This document shows positions 8,511 through 17,547 of a DNA stretch of 37,257 nt, one piece after another. Below the pieces are notes generated by a model. The model was given only the letters and a program-made list of their open reading frames with translations, had not been told where the DNA came from and did not search any database. The stretch comes from Lachnospiraceae bacterium (GTDB lineage: Bacteria; Bacillota; Clostridia; Lachnospirales; Lachnospiraceae). The stretch lies in the NCBI GenBank assembly GCA_017550165.1, contig JAFZQH010000003.1, forward strand, positions 1 to 37,257, given 5' to 3'. Each line of letters opens with the position of its first letter. The stretch's first letter is position 1. The position numbers and the translations under genes were made by a program.

Positions 8511-10173
8511 CGTTGAAACATGAACCCCCGATAAACTCTCTGATAATGGAGTTCTTATTGATATTATCGCTTGGAATGGGAACGAAATAATCCAGGAACT
8601 TTAAAAGCCTCTTGGCTTCGTAATAGGCCGGATCACCCTGTTCAATGGCAAAAAGCTGGGGCTCAACATATGTCTTTAATACCGAAAGTTCGAAGAGCAA
8701 TGATGAATTAAACATCACGTCCGCTTCCTCCTGGAAGGGGAATATGTTCTGCTCCTCTCCTGCACGTACAGACTCCCAGCGCAGTATAGTCTCCCTGGCC
8801 GTAGTCCCTCTTGTCCTGGAATCTCTTACTATACGTCTTATGAGACGTCCATCGGTGGTGGCTATCCTGTTATGTTCATCGATATTGATCTGAGTCAGTG
8901 CACTGATGTATATCTTGAACTTGTTCTCTGCCGACAGTGAATACGAAAGCTTATCATTCAGTCCGTGGATCCCTTCTATGACCAGGATATCATCCGGGCC
9001 CAGTTGAAGGCAATCGCCCTTGTATTCCCGGCGTCCCAGCTTAAAGTTAAATGAAGGTAGCTCGACACGTTCTCCCCTGAGGAGACCCTGCATATCCTTG
9101 TTGAACTGTTCAACATCAATGGCTTCCAGACACTCAAAATTGTAATTACCCTTCTCATCAAGGGGCGTCTGCTCTCTGTTAAGGAAATAATTATCAAGGG
9201 CTATGGCATGGGGGATCTTACCCTGTGCCGTAAGCTGAATTGAGAGCCTGTGTGAAAATGTGGTCTTTCCCGAGGATGAGGGCCCTGCAATCATAATGAA
9301 TTTCTTGCTGGGCTGTCTTGCTATCATGGATGCAATGTCAGCGATTTTCTTCTCCTGCCATGCTTCCGCCACCAGGACCATCTCTTCCACATGTCCGCTG
9401 CAGATCTGCCTGTTAAGGCCCGCAACCGTATCCATATGCATAGACTGAGCCATGGCACGGTTCTCGTTACATACCTGGGTAAATTTCTTCTGGGGAACAA
9501 ACTCCCTGACGGTTCCGTACTCCTGCCTCTTGGGGAACTGGAGCATAACCCCCTTGCCGAATTTAAATACATCGAAGTATTTTAAACATCCGGTACTTGG
9601 AGCCATATATCCGTAAAAATAATCTTCAAATCCGTTAAGGGTATAAATGTTCACATGGCTTACACGGCGGTAAAAGAACAGATCCTTTTTATTGGACATG
9701 CCGCATTTCTCAAAGATCTCCCTGGCCTCACGCATAATGACAGTCCGTTTATAAAAAGGAACATCTTCCTCAACCATCCTGAACATATGGTCTTTGATCT
9801 TATCAATCTGAGACTTGGTAAGGGGCTTCTCGGAATCTGTCTCGCAGTAATAGGCATCGCCGATGGCATTTAAAACAACCACGTTCTTGAGATTGTCGGC
9901 ACCCAGGATATGATAGCAGGCTTCAAGAAACATCATGACAACGCTTCGCCTGTAGGTTTCATAACCGATCCTTTCGGAAAAGGGGACAAACTCAAGGGTA
10001 CAGTCCTGTCTCACATTCTTATATAGTTCACAGAGGTTGTTGTCCACCAGGCAAAGCATGATGGGGGAATCATATTTGTACTGAAACTCTTTTGCCACAT
10101 CACCGTAGCTTATATCAGAAGAGTATTCCCTGACCTCTCCTTCCACTTTGACTTTATATAAAGTCTTGCTCAT
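8506..10173 (-). CDS. TGS-domain uridine kinase-like nucleoside kinase
   Basis: A 555-residue fusion. Residues about 1-65 resemble a TGS domain, about 70-230 resemble the second additional domain of threonyl-tRNA synthetase, and from about 290 a P-loop kinase of the uridine kinase/phosphoribulokinase family begins, with Walker A GPSSSGKTT at 297-305, then ALDNYFLNR and LVIEGIHGLN. The kinase part presumably phosphorylates uridine/cytidine or a similar nucleoside in salvage. The N-terminal part may bind RNA or sense a ligand, which is inference. The gene is 41 bases after the Nif3-like gene. Its stop codon forms part of the rnpB -10 box. Confidence 0.85.
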   Translation of the reverse strand: MSKTLYKVKVEGEVREYSSDISYGDVAKEFQYKYDSPIMLCLVDNNLCELYKNVRQDCTLEFVPFSERIGYETYRRSVVMMFLEACYHILGADNLKNVVVLNAIGDAYYCETDSEKPLTKSQIDKIKDHMFRMVEEDVPFYKRTVIMREAREIFEKCGMSNKKDLFFYRRVSHVNIYTLNGFEDYFYGYMAPSTGCLKYFDVFKFGKGVMLQFPKRQEYGTVREFVPQKKFTQVCNENRAMAQSMHMDTVAGLNRQICSGHVEEMVLVAEAWQEKKIADIASMIARQPSKKFIMIAGPSSSGKTTFSHRLSIQLTAQGKIPHAIALDNYFLNREQTPLDEKGNYNFECLEAIDVEQFNKDMQGLLRGERVELPSFNFKLGRREYKGDCLQLGPDDILVIEGIHGLNDKLSYSLSAENKFKIYISALTQINIDEHNRIATTDGRLIRRIVRDSRTRGTTARETILRWESVRAGEEQNIFPFQEEADVMFNSSLLFELSVLKTYVEPQLFAIEQGDPAYYEAKRLLKFLDYFVPIPSDNINKNSIIREFIGGSCFNV

Positions 10174-10214
10174 AAGTATACCTCCAAATCATCATACTCC
10201 GAAATAAGCCGCCA

Positions 10215-10994
10215 CTATATGACCGTAAAGGGTTCCCGGGCTATATCACATATTACCTCAAGGCTTGTGTTCTCCTTGATATACCTTTCCATAAAAGGAA
10301 TAAAGATCTTCTCAATACCGTAATGACCTGCATCGATAACCGTCAACCCTGATGCCACTGCATCTATTCCGGTATGATGATCTATATCTCCGGTGATGAT
10401 GGTGTCCACATCCCCGGATAAGGCCGGCTCGATCATGGATCTACCCGCTCCCGGGCTTATAGCCACCTTTGATACAGGAGAATTCAGGGCTCCGAAGACC
10501 TTCACACTCGGAATATTAAATCTATCCTTAACTATTCTCGCGCAATCCTCAAGGGAAACCGCGTTGGGAAGATAACCTATCCGTCCGATACCTTCGGGCC
10601 ATCCGTCCATTTCCGATGTAACCTCAAGAACGCTGCACTTTTCCAGTCCCATTATCTCCGCCGAATAATCAGCCATCCCGCATACATCAAAATTAGTATG
10701 CATTGCATAGTATGACACATCATGACCTATAAGGTCCATAAGTCTCCGTCCGATAAATGTCTCGGAATTGACCTTCCTTATGGAATTGAATATAAGGGGA
10801 TGATGGGTGATCAACATGTCCGTCCCTGCACTAATGCAGTCAGAAACCACCTCGTCAGTGGCGTCAAGGGCCAGATACACCTTCCGCACCTCTTTATCCA
10901 TCCTGCCTGCTATAAGGCCCGGATTGTCCCAGTCAAGGGCCATTTCCTCCGGTGACTGCCTGTTTAAAACGGAAATTACTTCACTGCATTTCAT
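10215..10994 (-). CDS. Nif3-like dinuclear metal-centre protein
   Basis: A 259-residue Nif3/YqfO family protein. Recognisable parts are the start region CSEVISVLNRQSPEEMALDW, DNPGLIAG, TDMLITHHPLIF with the metal-binding His pair, YAMHTNFD, and near the end a DHHTG and DAGHYGIE pair contributing more metal ligands. Members bind two metal ions; the substrate is unsettled, with GTP cyclohydrolase-like activity suggested for some. I chose the ATG at 10994 (preceded by GAGAG) over a TTG at 11006. It overlaps the end of trmK by 14 bases, the same neighbour order as in Bacillus. Confidence 0.9.
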   Translation of the reverse strand: MKCSEVISVLNRQSPEEMALDWDNPGLIAGRMDKEVRKVYLALDATDEVVSDCISAGTDMLITHHPLIFNSIRKVNSETFIGRRLMDLIGHDVSYYAMHTNFDVCGMADYSAEIMGLEKCSVLEVTSEMDGWPEGIGRIGYLPNAVSLEDCARIVKDRFNIPSVKVFGALNSPVSKVAISPGAGRSMIEPALSGDVDTIITGDIDHHTGIDAVASGLTVIDAGHYGIEKIFIPFMERYIKENTSLEVICDIAREPFTVI

Positions 10995-11694
10995 AGTATC
11001 TCTCAATCGTCCTTTCCATAACGGAAATGTGGGTTACCAGCTCTTCTCTTCGTTTCAGAGCGCCCCCTGAAGGGCCTTCAACCTCCAGCCTGATCAATAT
11101 CTCTTTTTCTATTCCAATCTGTCTTAAAAGATACTCCTTCAGCACCGGATGTCTCTTAGCAAGCAGGAGGGGGCCGAACTCCTTCTCTTCGTCAGTCAGG
11201 ATAATGGGAGTATTGACGGAAGGACAGGCCTTGATAACGAAATAATACTTTCCGTCCTCTATCAAAGCATTCTCATCCCTTATCTCAAACCCCGCAAGGC
11301 AGAGATAGCTCCTGAGTTCAAACATCTCCGACTGGGGCTGAAGGATAAGCTCCGCCACCATCCCGGCCTTGTCTGCCCCCCGGCTGATGATATCCCTTAT
11401 CAGAAGCCCGCCCATGCCGGCTATGATCAGGGAATCTCCGGATTGAACATGTACTCTGTCAAGACCGTCAGAGAGACAGGTGGTTATATGCCCCTCCTGG
11501 CCGTATTTTTTAATATTGGACTCCGCTATAGCCAAGGGACCACTGCCGATATCACAGGCAATTGCAGCATTCCTGATCCCTTTTTCAACAAGGTAGATCG
11601 GGACGTATGCATGGTCCGTGCCTATATCCACGACCCGTTCTCCTTTGACCACCATATCCGCTACACACTGAAGCCTACCGGATAGCCTTATCAT
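10981..11694 (-). CDS. trmK: tRNA (adenine22-N1)-methyltransferase
   Basis: A 237-residue TrmK/YqfN family enzyme using S-adenosylmethionine to methylate N1 of A22 in tRNA. The Rossmann motif VVDIGTDHAYVP is at about 20-31, ACDIGSGPLAIA forms the second strand, and IIAGMGG corresponds to the family GMGG motif. A short helical C-terminal region follows. The ATG shares one base with the rpoD stop (TAATG), so it is coupled to rpoD; the Nif3-like gene overlaps its end. The rpoD-trmK-nif3 order is conserved in Firmicutes. Confidence 0.93.
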   Translation of the reverse strand: MIRLSGRLQCVADMVVKGERVVDIGTDHAYVPIYLVEKGIRNAAIACDIGSGPLAIAESNIKKYGQEGHITTCLSDGLDRVHVQSGDSLIIAGMGGLLIRDIISRGADKAGMVAELILQPQSEMFELRSYLCLAGFEIRDENALIEDGKYYFVIKACPSVNTPIILTDEEKEFGPLLLAKRHPVLKEYLLRQIGIEKEILIRLEVEGPSGGALKRREELVTHISVMERTIERYYEMQ

Positions 11695-12797
11695 TACTCA
11701 AGATAATCCTTTAACTTACGGCTTCTGCTGGGATGACGGAGCTTACGCAGGGCCTTGGCCTCTATCTGTCTGATACGCTCTCTGGTTACGTTAAATTCCT
11801 TGCCAACCTCTTCAAGAGTCCTCGCACGTCCGTCATCAAGCCCGAAACGAAGACGGAGCACCTTCTGCTCTCTGTCAGTCAGGGTCTCCAAAACCTCTGC
11901 CAGCTGCTCTTTTAAAAGTGTAAATGCTGCCGCTTCGGCAGGAACGGGAACATTATCGTCCTGGATAAAATCACCCAGGTGAGAGTCTTCCTCTTCACCT
12001 ATGGGGGTCTCCAAAGATACCGGTTCCTGGGATATCTTAAGGATTTCCCTTACTCTCTCAACGGGAAGCCCCATCTCTTCAGCTATCTCCTCAGGAGTAG
12101 GCTCTCTTCCGTATTCCTGCAATAACTGTCTGGAAACACGTATCAGCTTGTTAATGGTCTCCACCATATGAACGGGGATACGGATGGTCCTTGCCTGGTC
12201 GGCGATGGCTCTGGTAATAGCCTGCCGGATCCACCAGGTTGCATATGTGGAGAACTTGTACCCTTTACGATAATCGAATTTCTCAACAGCCTTTATAAGA
12301 CCCAGGTTGCCCTCCTGTATCAGATCCAGGAACAGCATTCCACGGCCCACATATCTTTTTGCTATACTTACAACAAGACGGAGATTGGCTTCGGAAAGCT
12401 TCTTTTTTGCCTCCATATCCCCCTCTTCCATACGCTGGGCAAGTTCTATCTCCTCCTCGGCACTAAGAAGAGGAACCTTACCTATCTCCTTAAGATACAT
12501 CCTTACGGGGTCTTCTATATTGATTCCGTCAGGAACACTTAAGTCGATATTCTCTAAGTCTACCTCTTCTTTGTCATCAATGAGGAGTTCCTCATCATCT
12601 GGTTCTTCTTCTACAACGCGGAAAACTTCAACTCCATTGGCTTCCAGAAAAGAAAGTGCCTTCTCGATATGCTCCGAGTCAAGCTCCATATCTTTAAAAT
12701 AATCGCTTACCTCGGAATAATCGATAATTCCCTTTTTCTTTTTTTCTCCGAGAAACTCTTTGAGTCTCTCTTCAAACCTTTCCTCGTTAAATTCCAT
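11694..12797 (-). CDS. rpoD: RNA polymerase primary sigma factor (sigma-70/sigma-A)
   Basis: The main housekeeping sigma factor, 367 residues. A short acidic region 1.1-like segment (about 1-90) is followed by region 1.2 ([16 protein letters not shown]), region 2 with the -10 recognition helix ([20 protein letters not shown]), region 3 and region 4 with its helix-turn-helix ([20 protein letters not shown]) that reads the -35 box. Length matches Firmicutes SigA. It sits 12 bases after dnaG and is coupled to trmK. The promoters called in this window fit its expected TTGACA/TATAAT specificity. Confidence 0.97.
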   Translation of the reverse strand: MEFNEERFEERLKEFLGEKKKKGIIDYSEVSDYFKDMELDSEHIEKALSFLEANGVEVFRVVEEEPDDEELLIDDKEEVDLENIDLSVPDGINIEDPVRMYLKEIGKVPLLSAEEEIELAQRMEEGDMEAKKKLSEANLRLVVSIAKRYVGRGMLFLDLIQEGNLGLIKAVEKFDYRKGYKFSTYATWWIRQAITRAIADQARTIRIPVHMVETINKLIRVSRQLLQEYGREPTPEEIAEEMGLPVERVREILKISQEPVSLETPIGEEEDSHLGDFIQDDNVPVPAEAAAFTLLKEQLAEVLETLTDREQKVLRLRFGLDDGRARTLEEVGKEFNVTRERIRQIEAKALRKLRHPSRSRKLKDYLE

Positions 12798-12809
12798 GTT
12801 ATCCTCCGG

Positions 12810-14591
12810 TTATCTGAGCCGAACAGGTATATTCTTATACCCCTCCAGCTTCTTTTTTTCTTCTATCAAGAGCATAAGCTCTTTCGGATCCGTGGAAGAA
12901 TCCTCCCTTGTATCAAAGCTGTTCTTCTTAACCTTATACAGGACGTCTCTTATAGCCTTGACTTTACTTTCTTCTGATTCCACCGCCTTTAATCTGGCGT
13001 TGAATAGACCTGCGATCTCACGCTGTTCGTCTTCATCCATAAACCGGTTCATGATCGACGCGGGATTGACCCTGCCTTCGCTTTCAAATTGTTCGAACAC
13101 CTGTGATGCCACATTCTTATACAGATCGGAAGTAAAATCCTCAGGGGAAATGTATTCCTTTAACTGCTCATACAAGCCTTCCTCCTCAATAAGCCATGTT
13201 ATGAGAAGCTTCTGTGCCTCAATCATCCCGTCCTTCTTATTTTGATTAAATCCCGATTTAAAAACCGGCCTCTCATCACGGGTGTTTACGCCTTTTAAAG
13301 CCAACTCATTGATCATCTTCTTGAGACTCTCGGAAGTAATACTGTACATTCCCGCCACTGCGTCCGTGTAATTGTTCCTTTCCAGCTCGTCCTCAAAGGA
13401 CAATAGCCTTCCTGCCACCTCCTTGAAAAATCTGGTCTTACCGTCGGGATCCTTAAGATCATAATCCCGCTCCAAAACTTCTATAGAGAACAGAAAGCCG
13501 TTCTTGGCTTCCTTAATCCGCTTTTCATATTCTACAGGCCCGTATTCAGGACTCCTCACAAATTCATCGGGATCTTTACAGGGACTCGAATCTATAACCC
13601 TGGCAGAGATCCCCGCCTCCTTCAATATGGACAAGGCGCGAAGCTTGGCCTTAATGCCCGCCTCATCGCTGTCGTATGCAAGATATACTTCATCAACGTA
13701 TTTTTTTATCAGGTAGGCCTGGCTCTGACCGAATGCCGTTCCCAGGGATGCCACCGCATTGGTGAATCCCGCCTGATGAAGGGAAATAACATCGATATAG
13801 CCTTCACAGAGAATAAAGAATTTCTTCCTTGTGCTCCTGGCTATATACAAACCAAACAGGTTATTCTTCTTGGAAAAAGCCCTGGTCTCCGGTGAATTCA
13901 GGTACTTCGGCTCACCCTCACCCATAACACGTCCGCCGAAGGCGATCACATGGCGGTTAACATCCAGTATGGGGAACATGACCCTGTTCCAGAATTTATC
14001 CTTAAATCCTTCCTTCTCGCTGTAGTGAAAAAGCCCTGCCTCATTAAGCTCTTCATCCTTAAAACCCTTATTCTTAAGATAAGCATACAGGTTGTTGCGA
14101 CTCATCCCCGCATAACCCAGGCCCCAGTTCTTAATGGTCTCATCCGTAAGGCCACGCTTATTCTTGAAATACTCATATCCCTTTTTATCATTGGAGTTAA
14201 GGAGCTGGTAATAATAAAAAGTAGCCGTCTCCTTATTTATCTCATATATCCGGCTCTTAAGGTCAGAAGCGCGCTTTTCCTCCTCGGTCATCTCCACCTT
14301 GGGAAGATCGATGCCGGCCCGGTCAGCCAGGTACTCGATAGCCTCCGTAAAGGAATAATTCTCATACTCCCTTACAAATGTGAGAACATTTCCACCTGCC
14401 CCACAGCCGAAGCAGTAATACATCTGCTTCGAAGGAGAGACCGAAAATGAGCCGGTCTTCTCATTATGAAAGGGGCACAACCCAAATAGGGAACTGCCCT
14501 TTCTCGTTAATTTAACATATTGTCCTATAACATCAACTATATCGTTACGGTCGCAAACTTCCTGAATAATATCTTCCGAATAAAATGCCAT
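12810..14591 (-). CDS. dnaG: DNA primase
   Basis: Makes RNA primers for chromosome replication; 593 residues. The N-terminal CHC2 zinc finger uses Cys39, His42, Cys60 and Cys63. The catalytic core holds a Toprim domain from about 255 (EGYIDVI, then YDSDEAG) with the acidic metal-binding residues. The C-terminal helicase-binding domain follows. I chose the ATG at 14591, which overlaps the stop of the upstream HD hydrolase as TAATG and fits the family start (FYSEDIIQEV), over an upstream GTG at 14606. It forms the classical dnaG-rpoD pair. Confidence 0.96.
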   Translation of the reverse strand: MAFYSEDIIQEVCDRNDIVDVIGQYVKLTRKGSSLFGLCPFHNEKTGSFSVSPSKQMYYCFGCGAGGNVLTFVREYENYSFTEAIEYLADRAGIDLPKVEMTEEEKRASDLKSRIYEINKETATFYYYQLLNSNDKKGYEYFKNKRGLTDETIKNWGLGYAGMSRNNLYAYLKNKGFKDEELNEAGLFHYSEKEGFKDKFWNRVMFPILDVNRHVIAFGGRVMGEGEPKYLNSPETRAFSKKNNLFGLYIARSTRKKFFILCEGYIDVISLHQAGFTNAVASLGTAFGQSQAYLIKKYVDEVYLAYDSDEAGIKAKLRALSILKEAGISARVIDSSPCKDPDEFVRSPEYGPVEYEKRIKEAKNGFLFSIEVLERDYDLKDPDGKTRFFKEVAGRLLSFEDELERNNYTDAVAGMYSITSESLKKMINELALKGVNTRDERPVFKSGFNQNKKDGMIEAQKLLITWLIEEEGLYEQLKEYISPEDFTSDLYKNVASQVFEQFESEGRVNPASIMNRFMDEDEQREIAGLFNARLKAVESEESKVKAIRDVLYKVKKNSFDTREDSSTDPKELMLLIEEKKKLEGYKNIPVRLR

Positions 14592-15610
14592 TATTTTATC
14601 TTCCACGATATGGGAACCCGCAGTTCCTGAAAACGAAGGATGGCGTACTGGTCAGTCATTCCCGCTATATAATCGCATACTACCCTTTCCCTGGACTGGT
14701 GGTAATGTTCCATAACATAGGTGTACTTGGGTGAGAGAAGGTCAAAATGCTTATTATAATACTCATAAAGCTCAATGATGAGGTCTCTGGCTTTCTTCTC
14801 CTGGGCCTTGGCATTGGGATTGGTATAAACGTTTTCAAACATGAAGGTCCTGAGTCCCTTCATAGCCTCTTCAACCTCCGGAGCCATAATGATATCATCC
14901 TTGTCCATACTCTCACATATAATGCTGTGGACCAGCGTATTAAGCCGGTCTCTTGTAGAATGACCCAGAACATTACTGAATTCCGCCGGAATATCATTCT
15001 CTGATATAACCTGGGCACGTATGGCATCATCTATGTCATGGTTGATATAAGCTATCTTATCGGACAAGCGGACAACCCTGCCCTCCAAAGTGGAAGGAGT
15101 GCTTTTGGTCTGGTGGTTTAGTATTCCGTCCCTTACCTCCCAGGTAAGATTAAGGCCCCGTCCCTTCTTTTCCAGATACTTAACGACCCTGAGAGACTGT
15201 TCATTATGGGCAAATCCGTCAGGACACACTTCATTTAAGGCTGCTTCCCCGCAATGGCCGAAGGGTGTATGCCCCAGATCATGTCCCAGCGCAATGGCCT
15301 CAACCAGGTCTTCGTTAAGACGAAGGGCTTTGGCAATGGTGCGGGCGTTCTGCGACACCTCCAGAGTATGGGTAAGCCTGGTTCTGTAGTGATCGCCTTC
15401 AGGTGCCAGAAAGACCTGTGTCTTGTGCTTTAATCTGCGGAAAGACTTGCAATGAAGGATCCGATCCCTGTCCCTCTGATAGACAGGCCTGATATCGCAT
15501 TCCTCCTCCTGTATCTCCCGCCCCCTGGATTTGCAGCTAAGAGAAGCATAGGGACTCAGGTGCTCTTTCTCAAACTGTTCCATGGTTTCTCGAATAGTCA
15601 AGATATTCAC
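14591..15610 (-). CDS. dgt: dGTPase-like HD-domain triphosphohydrolase
   Basis: A 339-residue HD-domain protein of the deoxyguanosinetriphosphate triphosphohydrolase-like family. It begins with the family hallmark RDRDRILHCKSFRRLKHKTQ, then TRLTHTLEV, the metal site HDLGHTPFGH, and a later SDKIAYINHDIDDA. It probably hydrolyses dNTPs to deoxynucleosides and triphosphate; the preferred base is not readable from sequence. The called start is GTG at 15610, but its AGGAGAG ribosome site abuts it closely. A TTG at 15601 has better spacing, so the true start may be three codons later. It lies 4 bases after the reductase gene and overlaps dnaG. Confidence 0.88.
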   Translation of the reverse strand: MNILTIRETMEQFEKEHLSPYASLSCKSRGREIQEEECDIRPVYQRDRDRILHCKSFRRLKHKTQVFLAPEGDHYRTRLTHTLEVSQNARTIAKALRLNEDLVEAIALGHDLGHTPFGHCGEAALNEVCPDGFAHNEQSLRVVKYLEKKGRGLNLTWEVRDGILNHQTKSTPSTLEGRVVRLSDKIAYINHDIDDAIRAQVISENDIPAEFSNVLGHSTRDRLNTLVHSIICESMDKDDIIMAPEVEEAMKGLRTFMFENVYTNPNAKAQEKKARDLIIELYEYYNKHFDLLSPKYTYVMEHYHQSRERVVCDYIAGMTDQYAILRFQELRVPISWKIK

Positions 15611-15614
15611 TCTC

Positions 15615-16544
15615 CTAGATAAGTCCGTCGTTACGCTCTTCTATAGCTTTAAAGGTATGATAGATAACGGAATTGACCGGGGTGGGGATGCCAAGCTCCT
15701 CTCCGAATCTGACCACAGTACCTGAAAATGATTCTATCTCCGTATGCTGCTTAGCCTTCAGGTCGTGAAGGAGAGATGATCTGTAATCAAATCTGATGTT
15801 CATGACCATCCTATGCTCTTCTTCAATCTCCCTCTTGGAGAACTCAATGCCTTTTGCTTTGGCAATGGCAACAACCTCTTCAAGAGCAGCTAGCCTGATG
15901 GCATTAAGGTGTTCACTTACACGAAATGCTCCGTAAGGCACCTGTACAAGCGCACTGGGAACACTCTCGCTGACATTGGCAAGAAACTTATACCAAAGCC
16001 CGTGTATCATATCATCATTTATCTGGTATGCTATATGACACTCATCGAAAAGGGCTTTAACAGCCAGCACCTTCTCAGAGTATACGGTATTATCTTTCTC
16101 TCCGAAATAAATGCAGCCTTTGGAAGGATCGTAATCCGTATGACCGTTGACCATATCAATGGACATCCTTACATAAGAATAAAGCATGTGATCCCATCCG
16201 TACTTCCTGGCAACTCTCTCTTCCGAATCAAGTCCGTTCTGAATGCTGAGTATTATGGTATGCTTTCCCACCTGATTCTTAATATCCTTGATAGCCTGAT
16301 CAAGCTGAGTGATCTTGGTGGCTATAATGATAAGGTCTGCCGGATCTCCCTTCTGGGAAGGCGTAATGATCGGGAAATCATATTTGATGCCGTTAACGGT
16401 TATGCCGTACTTCTCCAGACGGTCCTTTCTGACTCCCTCCGCAATAATGCGAAAATCCCCCTTGTCGAGCCAGTTATAAAGTCTCGGAGCAAAGAATGCA
16501 CCTGCCGCTCCCATACCGATGAGTGTTACCTTCTTGATCTGCAT
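15615..16544 (-). CDS. Ketopantoate reductase family protein (PanE/ApbA-like)
   Basis: A 309-residue NAD(P)-dependent reductase. The N-terminal Rossmann motif is LIGMGAAGAFFAPRL (about 8-22), followed by LIIIATKITQLDQA and the family stretch SIQNGLDSEE. The C-terminal helical substrate domain contains HGLWYKFLANVS, carrying the conserved Lys. The family includes 2-dehydropantoate 2-reductase of pantothenate/CoA synthesis, but many paralogues have other substrates and no other pan gene is nearby, so I leave the symbol blank. It has its own extended -10 promoter upstream and begins the run leading to dgt-dnaG-rpoD. Confidence 0.82.
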   Translation of the reverse strand: MQIKKVTLIGMGAAGAFFAPRLYNWLDKGDFRIIAEGVRKDRLEKYGITVNGIKYDFPIITPSQKGDPADLIIIATKITQLDQAIKDIKNQVGKHTIILSIQNGLDSEERVARKYGWDHMLYSYVRMSIDMVNGHTDYDPSKGCIYFGEKDNTVYSEKVLAVKALFDECHIAYQINDDMIHGLWYKFLANVSESVPSALVQVPYGAFRVSEHLNAIRLAALEEVVAIAKAKGIEFSKREIEEEHRMVMNIRFDYRSSLLHDLKAKQHTEIESFSGTVVRFGEELGIPTPVNSVIYHTFKAIEERNDGLI

Positions 16545-16617
16545 AATATCACCTTCTCCTAACTTAACTAACTATATTTATACAATTATCTTTGATTACT
16601 TATAACCCTCTCCGTGC

Positions 16618-16638
16618 GCCCCGATATATAATCGGGGC
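16618..16638. promoter_or_regulatory. Perfect palindrome at the start site of the panE-dnaG-rpoD transcript
   Basis: GCCCCGAT (16618-16625) and ATCGGGGC (16631-16638) form a perfect 8-base inverted repeat with a 5-base spacer. It covers the expected start of the minus-strand promoter whose -10 box is at 16641-16646. No T-run follows on either strand. It is either an operator or a stabilising 5' hairpin. Confidence 0.45.
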
Positions 16639-16640
16639 AT

Positions 16641-16646
16641 ATTATA
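16641..16646 (-). promoter_or_regulatory. Extended -10 promoter upstream of the panE-like gene
   Basis: TATAAT on the minus strand, preceded by TGG, gives the extended -10 form TGGTATAAT. I see no good -35 box. The 5' leader to the gene would be about 90 bases. Confidence 0.55.
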
Positions 16647-16680
16647 CCACAGATCTGATGAAATTTACAGTAGTATTTCA

Positions 16681-17547
16681 TTAAAGGGTGATGGAACATG
16701 CCGCTGCCAGAGAACCGGGTCCGATATGGCACGAAACGCTTAAGGACAGGGCATCAACCTCTACCTCCCCGGCCTTGGGGAAACGATCTGCTATCTCTGC
16801 AGCAAACTCTCTTGCCTCTTCTTCACTCTGGGAATGAACCGCAAAAAGGCGAAGGCGTCCTGCCTCATACAGATCCTTAAACCTGGTATCTATATCATGC
16901 TGCAGGGCATTGATCATAACCTTTTTAGCCTGTTTGTTGCCACGGCATTTTGAAAATGCATCCAGCTTATCGCCCTGGATCTGCAGCACCGGCTTAATGT
17001 TAAGCACTTCTCCGAAGAGAGCTGCTGCAGGAGTGATACGGCCTCCTTTTTTGAGATACTTTAATGTATCCACCATTATGTAAATGCTGGATTGAAACTT
17101 ATCCTCCTCAAGACGTTCCTTTATCTGAAGGGCATTCATACCCTGCTTTGCCATCTTCAGGGAGTCTTTGGCTGCCTGCTTTAAGGTGACGGATATCCTC
17201 TGGTTATCAACCACCTGCACTTTACCGTCATAATCAGCAGCCATAGCCTGCGCAGAACTGCAGGAACCGCTTAAACCACTGGACATTGGCATATAAACGA
17301 TCTCGTCGTGATCTTTCAATATATCATCCCATGCACTCATAAGATCCGCAACCGCAGGCTGTGATGTGGATATCTCCGCATCCTCCGCGAGCTTTGCATA
17401 GAATTGCTCATGGTTAAGGCTGATATCTTCGAAGAAAAGCTCCCCGTTGATATAAAAAGGCATGGGCAGTACAAATATACCCAGTTCCTTTCCCTGTGAT
17501 TGGGTGATACCGCTGTTACTGTCGGTCATTACCGCGACTTTACTCAT
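16681..17547 (-). CDS. DegV family fatty-acid-binding protein
   Basis: A 288-residue DegV/EDD-fold protein. It has the start strand VAVMTDSNSGIT, the STSQPAVADLMSAWDDIL segment lining the lipid pocket, SGLSGSCSSAQ, and KYLKKGGRITPAAALFGEVL before the second domain. DegV/FakB proteins hold a fatty acid for phosphorylation by FakA kinase, feeding exogenous fatty acids into phospholipid synthesis; fakA is not in this window. It overlaps the aspS end by 8 bases and is the last gene of the rel-hisS-aspS run. Confidence 0.9.
   Translation of the reverse strand: MSKVAVMTDSNSGITQSQGKELGIFVLPMPFYINGELFFEDISLNHEQFYAKLAEDAEISTSQPAVADLMSAWDDILKDHDEIVYMPMSSGLSGSCSSAQAMAADYDGKVQVVDNQRISVTLKQAAKDSLKMAKQGMNALQIKERLEEDKFQSSIYIMVDTLKYLKKGGRITPAAALFGEVLNIKPVLQIQGDKLDAFSKCRGNKQAKKVMINALQHDIDTRFKDLYEAGRLRLFAVHSQSEEEAREFAAEIADRFPKAGEVEVDALSLSVSCHIGPGSLAAACSITL

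Noticed and set aside
12669-13245. Plus-strand Ser/Leu-rich frames antisense to rpoD and dnaG
   Set aside because: Composition is typical of the reverse complement of coding sequence; no ribosome site or family match.
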